This document shows, one piece after another, positions 16,557 through 25,967 of a stretch of 50,972 nt of DNA. Source of the stretch: Minwuia sp. (lineage in GTDB: Bacteria; Pseudomonadota; Alphaproteobacteria; Minwuiales; Minwuiaceae). The position numbers were made by a program, and so were the translations under genes. Within the stretch, counting starts at the first letter, position 1, and the number at the start of each line of letters is the position of its first letter. The notes under the pieces are model-generated. The model saw only the letters and a list, made by a program, of their open reading frames with translations. It had not been told where the DNA came from and searched no databases. The DNA is taken from positions 1-50,972 of the forward strand of contig JARGPL010000036.1 of NCBI GenBank assembly GCA_029210175.1, given 5' to 3'.

Positions 16557-17405
16557 TCACGGCAAACCCGCACCAGGCACTTCGACCTCCACGACCTCGA
16601 TCCGGCCAAGGCCCTGTCCCGCGATGTCGGGTCCGCTGTCCTGATTGGTGATCACGAACAGATGCTGCCCCTTCGGCCCGCCCAGCATGCAGGCATAGGC
16701 ACCGCGGTCCCCCAGCGGAATTTCCTCCGCGATGCGGCCACCATCGAACACCCGGACAACGCGCTTGCCACGCGGGTCCGCGACCCAGATCGCGCCTTCC
16801 GAATCCAGGCAGATCCCGTCGGGGAAGCAACCGGGCGTGTTGGCAAACAGGCGTTTGCCGGACAGGCTGCCATCGGCGGCGATGTCGAATGCCGTCAGCC
16901 GATTGCCGAACGTCTCCCCGATGATCATCGTCTTGCCGTCCGGGGTGATGACCGTGCCATTGGGAAAGAAAAGGTCGTCGGCGGCCCGGTGGACGGATCC
17001 GTTCGGGTCAACCCGCCAGATGCTCGTCATCGCAGGCTCTTCACCCTTGTGCCGCTCGAACCCGAAATTACCCACGTAGGCGCGTCCCCTGGCATCGACC
17101 ACCATGTCGTTGCAGGGTGCCGATACCCGGTCGGACAGGTCTGCCACAACAGTCTTGCTGCCATCCGGTTCCAGACGCAGCAGCAGCCGATCCAGCATGG
17201 ACACGATCAACAGCCGCCCTTCAGTGTCAAAGCCCAGACCGGACGGCTGGCCTGCCACGTCCGTGACATGATTCACGTTGCCGTCGAGGTCGATCGTCTG
17301 CACTCGGTGCGCATAGAAATCGGAAAACCAGAGCTTGCCGTCACGCCAGCGCGGCCCCTCGCCGAACTGCAAACCGTCGAGCAAGGTTGTCAGCGTTCGT
17401 GTCAT
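16557..17405 (-). CDS. SMP-30/gluconolactonase (LRE) family protein
   Basis: A 282-residue six-bladed beta-propeller hydrolase of the SMP-30 family. The first metal glutamate sits in LQFGEGPRWRDGKLWFSDF (about 10-28), the Asn ligand in SAPCNDMVVDARGRAYVGNF (about 95-114), and the Asp ligand in FPDGICLDSEGAIWVADP. These are the positions used by gluconolactonases and lactonases of the family. No signal peptide. Likely a sugar lactonase, substrate unknown. GGGAG lies 9 bases before the ATG at 17405. It lies 6 bases after the NrtS-like gene and is probably co-transcribed. Confidence 0.87.
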   Translation of the reverse strand: MTRTLTTLLDGLQFGEGPRWRDGKLWFSDFYAHRVQTIDLDGNVNHVTDVAGQPSGLGFDTEGRLLIVSMLDRLLLRLEPDGSKTVVADLSDRVSAPCNDMVVDARGRAYVGNFGFERHKGEEPAMTSIWRVDPNGSVHRAADDLFFPNGTVITPDGKTMIIGETFGNRLTAFDIAADGSLSGKRLFANTPGCFPDGICLDSEGAIWVADPRGKRVVRVFDGGRIAEEIPLGDRGAYACMLGGPKGQHLFVITNQDSGPDIAGQGLGRIEVVEVEVPGAGLP

Positions 17406-17411
17406 CGAAGT

Positions 17412-17642
17412 CTACTCCCCCATGGACCGCTTGGCGCAGACCGCGCCATAGGTCGTCACGCAATAGGGTACCATGAAGGTGAGGATGAATTTCCAGAGGA
17501 CAATCGGCTCCGAGCCCAGCAAGCCATCCGGCTGATTGATCAGGTTGAGCAACAAGCCAACGAACAGCGCGACACAGATTGCGCGTTTCGGGGTTCCGTC
17601 CCCCAGGGCAAGCGACGGTAACGATCGGCGCACACCCTGCAT
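17412..17642 (-). CDS. NrtS-like small membrane protein
   Basis: A 76-residue protein with two predicted membrane helices. The first (about 20-38) ends VGLLLNLINQPDGLLG and the second is FILTFMVPYCVTTYGAV (about 51-67). The pairing LLNLINQ ... PYCVTTYGAV is the pattern of the NrtS family, small proteins described as nitrate/nitrite transporters in cyanobacteria and found in other bacteria. Transport has not been shown for this branch and no nitrate genes are nearby. Located between DnaJ-family and SMP-30 genes on the same strand. Confidence 0.75.
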   Translation of the reverse strand: MQGVRRSLPSLALGDGTPKRAICVALFVGLLLNLINQPDGLLGSEPIVLWKFILTFMVPYCVTTYGAVCAKRSMGE

Positions 17643-17645
17643 GAC

Positions 17646-18545
17646 CTAACCCGCCCGGAGACCGGCGCGGGGATCATGCGATTCCCCCTGCTTCCAGCTC
17701 TCCACAAAGGCTTCCAGTGCGGGGTCCGGGGTTTCCGGCAGCACGACCTTGAGCTTGACGTACTGGTCCCCTGCGCTCTGGTCCTTGGGGTTTCGGATGC
17801 CGCGACCCTTCAGCCGCAATACCCGCCCGGCATTCGATGTCCTGGGTACGTTGATCGTGACATCACCATGGATGGTCGGCGATGTGATCTTTGCCCCCAA
17901 CACCGCTTCACGCAGCGATATCGGCAGTTCAAGATGAATGTCGCGACCTTCGCGGGTGAACATCGGGTGCGGGCGAACCGTCACCTCGATCATCGCGTCA
18001 CCGGCTTCGCCGCCGGGGGCCTGGTCCCCCTGCCCTTTCAGGCGAATCTGCTGCCCGCTTTCCAGGCCTTCGGGAATGCGAACGTCCAGCGTACGCCCGC
18101 CCGGCAGGGTCAGCCGCCGATTGCCGCCTCGTGCGGCCTCCAGAAAATCCACCGTCAGGCTGTACTTGCGGTCACGCCCGCGTACCGGCCCTGTACGGCC
18201 ACCGCGAAAGCCGCCGAAGATGTCACCGACGATATCCTCAAACCCGCGCGGACCGCCGCGACCGAAGTCATCGCCGCCCGCACCGGCATAATGATAGCCA
18301 TGCGGCGCGCGTTCCTGGCCGTCCGCACCGATTTCCCCACGGTCGAAACGGGCGCGCTGCGCCGCGTCCCCCAGCAGGGTGTAAGCTGCTGAGACTTCCT
18401 TGAAACGATCGGCCGCTGCATTGTCGCCCGGATGCCGGTCGGGATGCAGTTCCTTCGCCAGCCTGCGATAGGCTTTCTTGATGTCATCCTGAGACGCGGC
18501 CTTGGTCACGCCCAGAACACTGTATGGGTCTTTCATCGTCGCCAT
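17646..18545 (-). CDS. DnaJ family (type II, CbpA-like) co-chaperone
   Basis: A 299-residue J-domain protein. The J domain (about 4-70) has YSVLGVTKAASQDDIKKAY and the HPD loop in ELHPDRHPGDN. A Gly/Phe-rich linker follows (about 75-125, DDFGRGGPRGFEDIVGDIFG). Two C-terminal substrate-binding domains (about 125-290) include the beta-strand segment LPGGRTLDVRIPEGLESGQQ. There is no cysteine zinc-finger, so it is type II. It would stimulate DnaK; curved-DNA-binding activity, as in CbpA, is possible. Start could also be 18536 (MKDPYS). Confidence 0.93.
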   Translation of the reverse strand: MATMKDPYSVLGVTKAASQDDIKKAYRRLAKELHPDRHPGDNAAADRFKEVSAAYTLLGDAAQRARFDRGEIGADGQERAPHGYHYAGAGGDDFGRGGPRGFEDIVGDIFGGFRGGRTGPVRGRDRKYSLTVDFLEAARGGNRRLTLPGGRTLDVRIPEGLESGQQIRLKGQGDQAPGGEAGDAMIEVTVRPHPMFTREGRDIHLELPISLREAVLGAKITSPTIHGDVTINVPRTSNAGRVLRLKGRGIRNPKDQSAGDQYVKLKVVLPETPDPALEAFVESWKQGESHDPRAGLRAG

Positions 18546-18713
18546 GCTGATCGAATTGTACCTGTCAGGCCATGCGGAATCGCACGTGCCACGCGGATGT
18601 TATCATGTAGGGATGCTAATGTTTCATTGCCAGAGGCGTGCTGGCAGGAAGTTCGCCCTGCCCGGCCGTTCCACGCCATCCGCGCCAACACCGCAAGACG
18701 GTGTACAGACGCC

Positions 18714-19391
18714 TCAGCTCGCCGGTGTCAGGATGGCATGGAGGGCATCAATCAACCCGCCATCGCCTGCGGGGACCCCCGACGTCATCTCCCGCACGAC
18801 CGGATCACCGCCTTCGTCGTCAACCAGCGCATCGTCGGACACATCCACTGGCGCGGCGGCGTCACGCGGTGCCAGCCTGGTCAGCCGTTCACGCGCCGGT
18901 CCATGCCCACCGGCTGCGGCACGCTGATACCAGGTCCGTGCCTGGTCGATGTTCTGCTCCACCCCGAAGCCGCTTTCGATCAGCACACCGAGATTGTGTT
19001 GCGCCTCCGCCAGGCCAGCCTCTGCCGCCTGACGGAAAAAGGTCACGGCTCTTTCCGGATCGCGCGGAACGCCAATGCCGCGCAGATAGAGATCGCCAAG
19101 ATTCGCCGCCGCGCGGGGTAAACCCTGATCAGCCGAACGGCGGAACCAGGCTGCTGCGGCTGCCGCATCCTGCGGCACGCCCTGCCCGTTGAGGTACAGC
19201 AGGCCCAGGTTGCGTTGTGCTGCCGGGTCGCCTTCCGACGCATCCTCCCGCCAGATCTTCGCCGCCGCAGCATGATCACCACGATTGTAGGCTGCTACCC
19301 CTTCCAGAAATGCCGCGCTGGCAGGCACCGCGACGGCGCAGGCCAGCAGTGGCAGCAGGATCGGCAGGATATGGCGTACAGATGATTTCAT
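18714..19391 (-). CDS. Exported Sel1-repeat protein
   Basis: A 225-residue protein with a signal peptide (about 1-26, MKSSVRHILPILLPLLACAV then VPASA) and four or so Sel1 repeats (SLR), seen as WREDASEGDPAAQRNLGLLY, WFRRSADQGLPRAAANLGDL, FFRQAAEAGLAEAQHNLGVL and WYQRAAAGGHGPARERL. Sel1 proteins are periplasmic adaptors that hold protein complexes together, often in envelope or signalling roles. The C-terminal 45 residues are acidic and not part of a repeat. A second Sel1 gene lies at 44.8 kb. A 168-base gap to the dnaJ-family gene suggests a separate unit. Confidence 0.9.
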   Translation of the reverse strand: MKSSVRHILPILLPLLACAVAVPASAAFLEGVAAYNRGDHAAAAKIWREDASEGDPAAQRNLGLLYLNGQGVPQDAAAAAAWFRRSADQGLPRAAANLGDLYLRGIGVPRDPERAVTFFRQAAEAGLAEAQHNLGVLIESGFGVEQNIDQARTWYQRAAAGGHGPARERLTRLAPRDAAAPVDVSDDALVDDEGGDPVVREMTSGVPAGDGGLIDALHAILTPAS

Positions 19392-19441
19392 GCGCCGGAG
19401 GATACCTGAATATGGACGACACGCCAGAGGGTGCTGCTCGT

Positions 19442-20338
19442 TCAGATCGTCAGATCACCGACCATGACACGAACAACCTGACCGCCGATGTTCGGACCTG
19501 CGCCGACCGCCGGGACGCTGGCCGAAATCAGACCGGCGCGCCCCATCTCCACCCCCTGTTCCGCCAGGAAACTGACGGGGGCGTCACCCAGGACACGGTC
19601 CCGCGCAATCAGGGAGGCGAGGCAGCCATTGGCAGAGCCGGTGACCGGGTCCTCCGGCACGCCCTCAGCCGGGGCGAAGCAACGAAGCTTCACATCAACA
19701 CCCGGCAAGGTGCCACCAACAGACCATGCACCCAGGCCGGTGATGCCCGTTTCCATGGAAAGGACCGAGATTGCCGTCATGTCTGGCTCAAGCCTGGCCA
19801 CCACTTCAGGTGACGTGCAACGGGCAAACATCCACCAGATCCCGGTGGTTGCGGCATCCAGTCCAGGACCGACCAGTTCATCGACGTCGCAGCCCAGCAT
19901 GGATGCCACGTCTGATCGGGAAACATCCAGCGTCCGGAACGCAGGCGCGACCTGGGTCATCGTATAGGTTTCACCCCCTGCACCCTGGCTGATCGCCACA
20001 GGCACGATGCCAGCCAGACATTCCTGGTGCAGCACGGTTGGCAAGGGTCCGAAACCGGCGTCGCGCATGCTGTTCAGGACGCAAAAGGCGGCTGAGATCG
20101 TCGGATGCCCGGCGAAGGGCAGCTCGTTGCGTGGTGTGAAGATGCGCGCCCGGTAGTCAGCGCCCTCAACAGTCGGCGGGCAGAGAAAAACTGTCTCCGA
20201 CAGGTTCATCTCCTGCGCGATCCGCTGCATCTCGTCCGTGCCCAGATCACCACCATCAAAGAACACCGCGCAGGGATTGCCGCGATAACGGTCAGCCGTG
20301 AAGGCATCCACCTGCCAAAGTCGCTTGGTGCGTGTCAT
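19442..20338 (-). CDS. PhzF family isomerase-like protein
   Basis: A 298-residue protein of the PhzF/diaminopimelate epimerase fold. The opening QVDAFTADRYRGNPCAVFF and the following LSETVFLCPP are the PhzF signatures, with Glu in SETVF the usual catalytic acid. RIFTPRNELPFAGHPT is the second conserved loop and DPVTGSANGCLASLI the C-terminal one. PhzF itself isomerises DHHA in phenazine synthesis, but most family members have no known substrate and no other phenazine gene is near. I chose the ATG at 20338, preceded by GGAGG with 7-base spacing, over 20359. Confidence 0.9.
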   Translation of the reverse strand: MTRTKRLWQVDAFTADRYRGNPCAVFFDGGDLGTDEMQRIAQEMNLSETVFLCPPTVEGADYRARIFTPRNELPFAGHPTISAAFCVLNSMRDAGFGPLPTVLHQECLAGIVPVAISQGAGGETYTMTQVAPAFRTLDVSRSDVASMLGCDVDELVGPGLDAATTGIWWMFARCTSPEVVARLEPDMTAISVLSMETGITGLGAWSVGGTLPGVDVKLRCFAPAEGVPEDPVTGSANGCLASLIARDRVLGDAPVSFLAEQGVEMGRAGLISASVPAVGAGPNIGGQVVRVMVGDLTI

Positions 20339-20459
20339 GCCGCAGCCTCCATCTGTCATGCTCAGACAGGGACGATAGGCTTCTCACGAACCACTGCACG
20401 CGAGTATTTCTCACATGCGCAACAGTTTGACTTGTCAGACTGCCCGACAATGCATCCGT

Positions 20460-21113
<654 letters not shown>

Positions 21114-21249
21114 GACAGTTCCGTTCCCCGCTTTCTGCGGCTCCATGCTGGTCTGGGCCAGAAAAAGCCCGCTCCAGAACCGGAATTTAGACGTATGACG
21201 CTAAGACTTGGTTAACAGACCGGCAAGCCCTGACGATGCGCGATCAGCC

Positions 21250-22659
21250 TTATTTCAAGCCGGGCGCATCGAATCCGAACCAGCGCTCCCGCACGGCCTT
21301 GTAGTTGGTCAGCGGGTTGTAGACCTCGACCTCCAGGCTGAGGGACCGGGCATCCAGCTGGCCGACGGCGTCGAGCAACTGGAAGGCGGCGACATATTCA
21401 TCGCGTTCCGCCTGAACCAGAGCAACCTGCGAATCGAGCAGTTCCTGCTCCGCGTCCAGCACATCAAGGGTGGTGCGGGATCCGACCTGCGCCTCCTGAA
21501 TAACGCCTTCCAGCGCAATCTCGTTGGCGCGCACTTCCTCACGCCCGGCCTGAATGCGGGCCTGTGCCGTGGTCAGGGCTTCCCACCCCTGGGTGACCCC
21601 CTGTTCCACCAGTCGCCGGGTTTCCTCGACTTCCAGCCGACGCTGGCTCTCGACCTGGCGCTGCTGGCGCACGGCACTGTAAACCGCACCCGTCTGGTAG
21701 AGCGGCACGGTGGCCACGACCTGGAACGTCAGCTGGCTCGTGACATTGCCACGCTGGTTGGCGTCGCGGGCATGCACGCCCGTGGTCTGGAAATCAACGC
21801 TGGGGTTCAACTGTCCTTCAGCCGTCTTGATATCGAAGCGCGCAGATCGCGCAACCTCACTGGAGGCCAGCAGGTCCGGATTGTTGGCGATGGCTGCGGT
21901 CATTGCAGCCTCTTCATTCTCGGGCAATGCAGGCAGCGGCGGCGGCGGTTCCAGCTGTCCCGGCTGAGTACCCACGATGCGTGCGTAATTGGCTTGCGCC
22001 GCGATCAGATCACCTTCCGACTGCGCCCGATCAGCCGCTGCACGGGCCAGACGAGCCTGGGCCTGGGCCACGTCGGTGCGGGTAATCTCCCCCACACTGA
22101 ACCGGTCAGACGCAGCTTCCAGCTGACGGCGCAGCCGTTCCTCATTGTTCAGGTTCAGCCGGACGACGGCCTGGTTCTGCAAGACGTCCAGATAGGCCGT
22201 GACCACATCCAGCAGGACATCCTGTTCCGTACCGCGCAGATTCTGGCGACCGGCGCGCACCAGTGCCTCTGCCGAACCAACGCCTGAATCGACACGACCG
22301 CCCTGATAGAGCGGCTGTGTCAGCTGCACGTTGGCCGTTGAAGGAACCAGCGTCTCACGCTGGTTCACATTGCCGATGTCCTGGTCAGAAAGGCGAACGC
22401 CAAGGTCGCCGGTGACAACCACCGTTGGCTGCCAGCCGGATACAGCCTGGGAAACATTTTCGTCGTTCGCCCGCAGATTGGCCCGCTCCGCCCTGAGTGT
22501 CGGATTGGTCGCATAGGCTGCGTTCAACGCATCACGAAGCGTTTCCGCTCTGACCGGGCTTGCAGCCATCAGCCCGAATGCGACCAGCCCCGTGACCAGC
22601 GCACCAAGCGCGGTTGCGGTCAATAGCGTGCGATCGAACTGTCGATTTCCTGCGACCAT
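21250..22659 (-). CDS. tolC: TolC family outer-membrane efflux protein
   Basis: A 469-residue outer-membrane channel protein with signal peptide (about 1-38, ending SPVRA before ETLRD). ETLRDALNAAYATNPTLRAE is the typical opening of TolC's first repeat, and the two long coiled-coil halves (residues about 45-240 and 255-440) are rich in Gln, Ala, Arg and Glu. Family members end envelope efflux or type I secretion lines. The ATG at 22659 lies inside the rhodanese gene by 40 bases and has GGAGG 10 bases upstream, so translation is probably coupled. It could be the exit duct for the RND pump at 37.8-42.2 kb. Confidence 0.94.
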   Translation of the reverse strand: MVAGNRQFDRTLLTATALGALVTGLVAFGLMAASPVRAETLRDALNAAYATNPTLRAERANLRANDENVSQAVSGWQPTVVVTGDLGVRLSDQDIGNVNQRETLVPSTANVQLTQPLYQGGRVDSGVGSAEALVRAGRQNLRGTEQDVLLDVVTAYLDVLQNQAVVRLNLNNEERLRRQLEAASDRFSVGEITRTDVAQAQARLARAAADRAQSEGDLIAAQANYARIVGTQPGQLEPPPPLPALPENEEAAMTAAIANNPDLLASSEVARSARFDIKTAEGQLNPSVDFQTTGVHARDANQRGNVTSQLTFQVVATVPLYQTGAVYSAVRQQRQVESQRRLEVEETRRLVEQGVTQGWEALTTAQARIQAGREEVRANEIALEGVIQEAQVGSRTTLDVLDAEQELLDSQVALVQAERDEYVAAFQLLDAVGQLDARSLSLEVEVYNPLTNYKAVRERWFGFDAPGLK

Positions 22660-22955
22660 AGGTCGATGCCTCCATGTAGGTTCGTCACGTTGTCATAACC
22701 CTGATCGCGCAACCAGTTCACTGCCTGCAAGCTGCGCATTCCGTGGTGGCAGTTTACGATCACCGGTCGGTCGGTCGGCACCTGGTCGCGTTTTTGAGGC
22801 ACTTCCCTCAACGGTATATGGCGGGCGCCTGCGATCCTGCAAACATCCCATTCCCATTTTTCGCGCACATCGATGATCACGCCGCCGGATTCCGCCACCA
22901 GTACGCGTGCGTCCCGCGGGGTCACTTCCAGCGGCAAGGCTTCGTCCGCGCTCAA
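22620..22955 (-). CDS. Single-domain rhodanese-like protein
   Basis: A 111-residue rhodanese-fold protein. GGVIIDVREKWEWDVCRIAGA (first half, about 26-46) and the active-site loop NCHHGMRSL with the cysteine (about 70-78) are both present; CHHGMRS is the group found in alphaproteobacterial tolC neighbourhoods. It likely handles persulfide sulfur. The start is a TTG at 22955 that overlaps the pcm stop as TTGA; no nearer ATG opens the domain. It overlaps the tolC start by 40 bases, joining three genes into one coupled unit. Confidence 0.88.
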   Translation of the reverse strand: MSADEALPLEVTPRDARVLVAESGGVIIDVREKWEWDVCRIAGARHIPLREVPQKRDQVPTDRPVIVNCHHGMRSLQAVNWLRDQGYDNVTNLHGGIDLWSQEIDSSIARY

Positions 22956-23602
22956 AACACGAACCTCTTCCGGGCCTCGAAACCCGGCAGGATCGGGGTC
23001 GCGGCATCAAAAAGTTCACGATGTCCGACAACACCGTTCTCACGCCGATAGATCGTCGCCACACCGACACCCTTGTTGCGCACCACCGCCAGCAAGCGTC
23101 CGCCTTCTGCGACCTGATCGATCAGGGCCTGCGGCACTTCCGCAACCGCACCTTCGATCATCACTAGGTCGTATGGCCCCTGATCAGCCAGCCCGGCGGC
23201 CAGGTCGCCTGCCACGACAGCCGCATTCGCCACCTGCTGTTCGGCCAGCAGATCCGTTGCACGGGCCACCAGATCCTCATCCGATTCCAGGGCCACGACC
23301 GTTCCGGCGAGCATTGCCATCACGGCGCTGGCATATCCGGTGCCGCAGCCGACATGCAGCACGGTGTCCTCCGGCCCGATCTCGCCATACTGAAGCAAGC
23401 GCCCCAGAACCATCGGTTCCATCATGTATCGGCCCTTGCCGAGGGGGATGTCCTCATCGACATAGGCAACCCCCGAAAGGGCCTTGGGCAGAAATTCCTC
23501 CCGCGGCAGCGACAGCATCGCCGTGGCGATACGTTCGTCGGTCAGACGGTTGGGTCGCAACTGACTGTCGACCATGGCTCTGCGTGCTGCCTGGAAGTCC
23601 AT
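22952..23602 (-). CDS. pcm: Protein-L-isoaspartate O-methyltransferase family protein
   Basis: A 216-residue SAM-dependent methyltransferase that, in the family, repairs isoaspartyl residues. The start is the ATG at 23602 (MDFQAARRAMVDSQLRPN), with GGAG about 9 bases upstream; the open frame continues upstream through the tRNA-Cys gene, which is not coding. SAM motif I is VLHVGCGTGYASAVMA (about 86-101). The alphaproteobacterial tolC-linked group, typified by SQLRPNRLTDERI, is diverged from classical Pcm, so the exact substrate is less certain. It is first in the pcm-rhodanese-tolC unit and divergent from the tRNA gene. Confidence 0.85.
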   Translation of the reverse strand: MDFQAARRAMVDSQLRPNRLTDERIATAMLSLPREEFLPKALSGVAYVDEDIPLGKGRYMMEPMVLGRLLQYGEIGPEDTVLHVGCGTGYASAVMAMLAGTVVALESDEDLVARATDLLAEQQVANAAVVAGDLAAGLADQGPYDLVMIEGAVAEVPQALIDQVAEGGRLLAVVRNKGVGVATIYRRENGVVGHRELFDAATPILPGFEARKRFVF

Positions 23603-23753
23603 TTTCCCCGTCTCTCCTGCATCGTTACGCGGGCTGATACCCTGATGCTTATAGTTCCGGCTCCTGACAGGCGCAATGCGGCGGATGGGTCCTGTGCCAT
23701 GCAGCTTGACCCACCCCTGTCGCCCGCATATACACCGGTGCCCTGTCGGCTTC

Positions 23754-23827
23754 GGCGCGGTGGCGGAGTGGTTACGCAGCGGATTGCAAATCCGTGTACG
23801 CCGGTTCGATTCCGGCCCGCGCCTCCA
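23754..23827 (+). tRNA. tRNA-Cys (GCA)
   Basis: A 74-base gene with encoded CCA (23825-23827). The acceptor arms are GGCGCGG (23754-23760) and CCGCGCC (23817-23823), with U at the discriminator position, as usual for tRNA-Cys. The anticodon loop TTGCAAA carries GCA, and the T arm is CGG-TTCGATTC-CCG in form. It lies in the divergent region before pcm and reads toward the MFS gene. No terminator is obvious after it. Confidence 0.97.
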
Positions 23828-24018
23828 GCCGAACCGACAGGCCTTTCCATCCCAGGGTATCGGTTCCCTGCGCGGCATCAGTGCAGCGGCTCCGCGCATC
23901 GCCATTGCAGCGTTGCGTGCACCCTCCCATTCCGTTGAATCAGACATGGGGAACAGGTTCAGGGGCCAGGTGTCGAGACAGGAAGCGACCTGGCCGGCAA
24001 AGCAGTATGCTGCGACCC

Positions 24019-25230
24019 ATGAACAGTGATTCAGCCAGAACACGATGGTCCATCACCTGGATAGCCATCGGCGCAGGCATCATCTGCGGCATGCAGGTGG
24101 GCAAGGCCCCGCCGATGATCGGTGGCGTGCGCGACAGCCTCGGTATCGATCTGGTAGGGGCCGGATTCTACATGTCGGTGATCAACGGACTTGCTGTGGT
24201 GACCGGCATCATTGCCGGTGTCTTCGCAGACCAGATCGGTCGCAGGCGTGCGGTCACTCTTGGCCTGGTCGCGATCATCGCCGGTAATGCCATCGGTGCG
24301 ACGGCAGAGACAAGCAGCGTCATGTACCTGTCGCGCTTCGTGGAAGCCATGGGCTTTGTGGCGATCGTGACCGCCGTTCCGGGGTTGATATCGGAACTGG
24401 TTGCCCCCCGGGACATCCGGGTGGCACTGAGCGCCTGGAGCATCTACATGCCCGCCGGGTTCTGCATCATGATGGCTGCCGCCCCGCTGCTGACTTCGCC
24501 GGATGGCTGGCGCAGCATCTGGTGGCTGAACGCCGCTGTCGTTGCCGCCTATCTGGCCCTGTTCCTTGCCACGACGCGCGGCATCGGCGGTCGCCCGACC
24601 CAGCCCCGCAGCTTGAGCGGTCTGCGCGCCGTCGCGGCCCGACCCGGCCCGTGGCTGCTGGGCCTGATCTTCATGAGCTACACCACCCAGTGGTTCGGCG
24701 TGCTGACCTGGATGCCCACGATCATGGAACAGGTCGGCCTGACTGCGGCGGATGCAGGGCTGGGCGTCGCACTGGTGGTCGGGGCAAACATGGCCGGGTG
24801 CCTGGGGTCAGGGCCGCTGCTGCAGCTCGGGCTGGCGCGCTGGAAGATCGTTGTCACCTGCTCGCTCAGCCTCTCCGTCCTGGCCTTCGGCATCTATGAC
24901 GACACGCTTTCGCCGGAACTCCGCCTGATCCTTGCCGGCCTGTTCTCCGCCATTGGCGGTCTGATCCCCGGCGCTATCCTGGCTGGCGCCCCGATGCACA
25001 GCCCCGGACCCGCGAACGTCGGCACAACCAACGGCGTGATCGTGCAATGCACCAACCTCGGCTCCCTGCTCGGCCCACCGGCCGTTGCGTGGATTGCGGT
25101 TCAGGCGGATGGCGATTTCGGCGCCGCGCGCTGGCTGGTTCTGGGTGCGGGTCTGCTGGGTGCGGTACTGGCGCTGACCTTGCGCACCGTTGAACAACGC
25201 ATGACGACGGCTGCCAGGAAATCGGCATGA
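24019..25230 (+). CDS. MFS transporter
   Basis: A 403-residue major facilitator with about 12 predicted helices. The loop 2-3 motif is GVFADQIGRRRAVTLG, a good match to the family. Helix-rich segments such as ITWIAIGAGIICGMQVG open the protein. The start could also be 24007 (MLRPMNSD); longer readings reach the tRNA-Cys gene and are rejected. There is no clear ribosome binding site. The pattern is near the CynX/NimT or sugar-phosphate side of the family, but the cargo is not known. Its TGA overlaps the DUF1194 gene start as ATGA. Confidence 0.87.
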   Translation: MNSDSARTRWSITWIAIGAGIICGMQVGKAPPMIGGVRDSLGIDLVGAGFYMSVINGLAVVTGIIAGVFADQIGRRRAVTLGLVAIIAGNAIGATAETSSVMYLSRFVEAMGFVAIVTAVPGLISELVAPRDIRVALSAWSIYMPAGFCIMMAAAPLLTSPDGWRSIWWLNAAVVAAYLALFLATTRGIGGRPTQPRSLSGLRAVAARPGPWLLGLIFMSYTTQWFGVLTWMPTIMEQVGLTAADAGLGVALVVGANMAGCLGSGPLLQLGLARWKIVVTCSLSLSVLAFGIYDDTLSPELRLILAGLFSAIGGLIPGAILAGAPMHSPGPANVGTTNGVIVQCTNLGSLLGPPAVAWIAVQADGDFGAARWLVLGAGLLGAVLALTLRTVEQRMTTAARKSA

Positions 25231-25940
25231 AGCCGCTGTTGCGTACCATGGCGCTGCTGGTCGGCCTGATGTTGTCGGCTCTGCCCGGGCATGTGCGGGC
25301 GCAGGCGTCCGTGGATCTTGCCCTGGTGCTGGCGGTTGATGCCTCGACATCCGTCAGCCGCGATGAATTCGGCCTGCAGCTGGATGGCATTGCCACATCC
25401 CTGCGCCACCCGCGCGTCATCCAGACGATCCGCAATGGTGCCGCCGGGGCCATTGCCATTGCGCTGGTGGAATGGTCCAGTCCGCACCAGACGTGGCTGG
25501 CCATCCCCTGGACCCGCGTGTCGGACGCGGCCTCGGCCAATCGTCTGGCAGACATGGTCAGCAACACACCGAGGCTGTTCAATGATGGCGGGACGGCCAT
25601 CGGCGCCGCCCTGAAATTCAGTGCCGACCAGTTCGACCTGCTGCCGTTTCCAACCGCGCGGAAGGTCATTGATGTTTCCGGCGATGGCAGCAACACGCAC
25701 CTGCCCGACGTTTCGGAAATGCGCGACGCGGCCATTGCCCGTGGCATCACCATCAATGGCCTGCCCATCCTCAGCCGCGAAGACGGGATGGAGAAGTACT
25801 ATCGCAACAGGGTGATCGGCGGGCCGGGATCATTCCTGGAGATCGCGGTCGATTACGACTCCTTCCCTGCTGCCATGCTGCGCAAGCTGCTGCGCGAGAT
25901 CAGAAGCGACCCGCTCGTGTCGATCCTGCAGCAACGATGA
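25227..25940 (+). CDS. DUF1194 exported VWA-like protein
   Basis: A 237-residue protein with signal peptide (about 1-25, cut after VRA before QAS). DUF1194 proteins are von Willebrand A-like domains. The metal-ion site DASTS is at 38-42 (LVLAVDASTSVS), and FNDGGTAIGAAL and VIDVSGDGSNTH are further conserved parts. They lie in the periplasm and function is unknown; VWA domains usually bind proteins through a divalent metal. It is coupled to the MFS gene by an ATGA overlap. Confidence 0.9.
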   Translation: MKPLLRTMALLVGLMLSALPGHVRAQASVDLALVLAVDASTSVSRDEFGLQLDGIATSLRHPRVIQTIRNGAAGAIAIALVEWSSPHQTWLAIPWTRVSDAASANRLADMVSNTPRLFNDGGTAIGAALKFSADQFDLLPFPTARKVIDVSGDGSNTHLPDVSEMRDAAIARGITINGLPILSREDGMEKYYRNRVIGGPGSFLEIAVDYDSFPAAMLRKLLREIRSDPLVSILQQR

Positions 25941-25967
25941 CCTGCTCTGACAAGGACCAATTCACCG

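Noticed and set aside
22952-24043. A long minus-strand frame that would extend the methyltransferase to 363 residues
   Set aside because: Its first 147 codons run through the tRNA-Cys gene and show no protein family; the ATG at 23602 has a ribosome binding site and starts the family's N-terminus.
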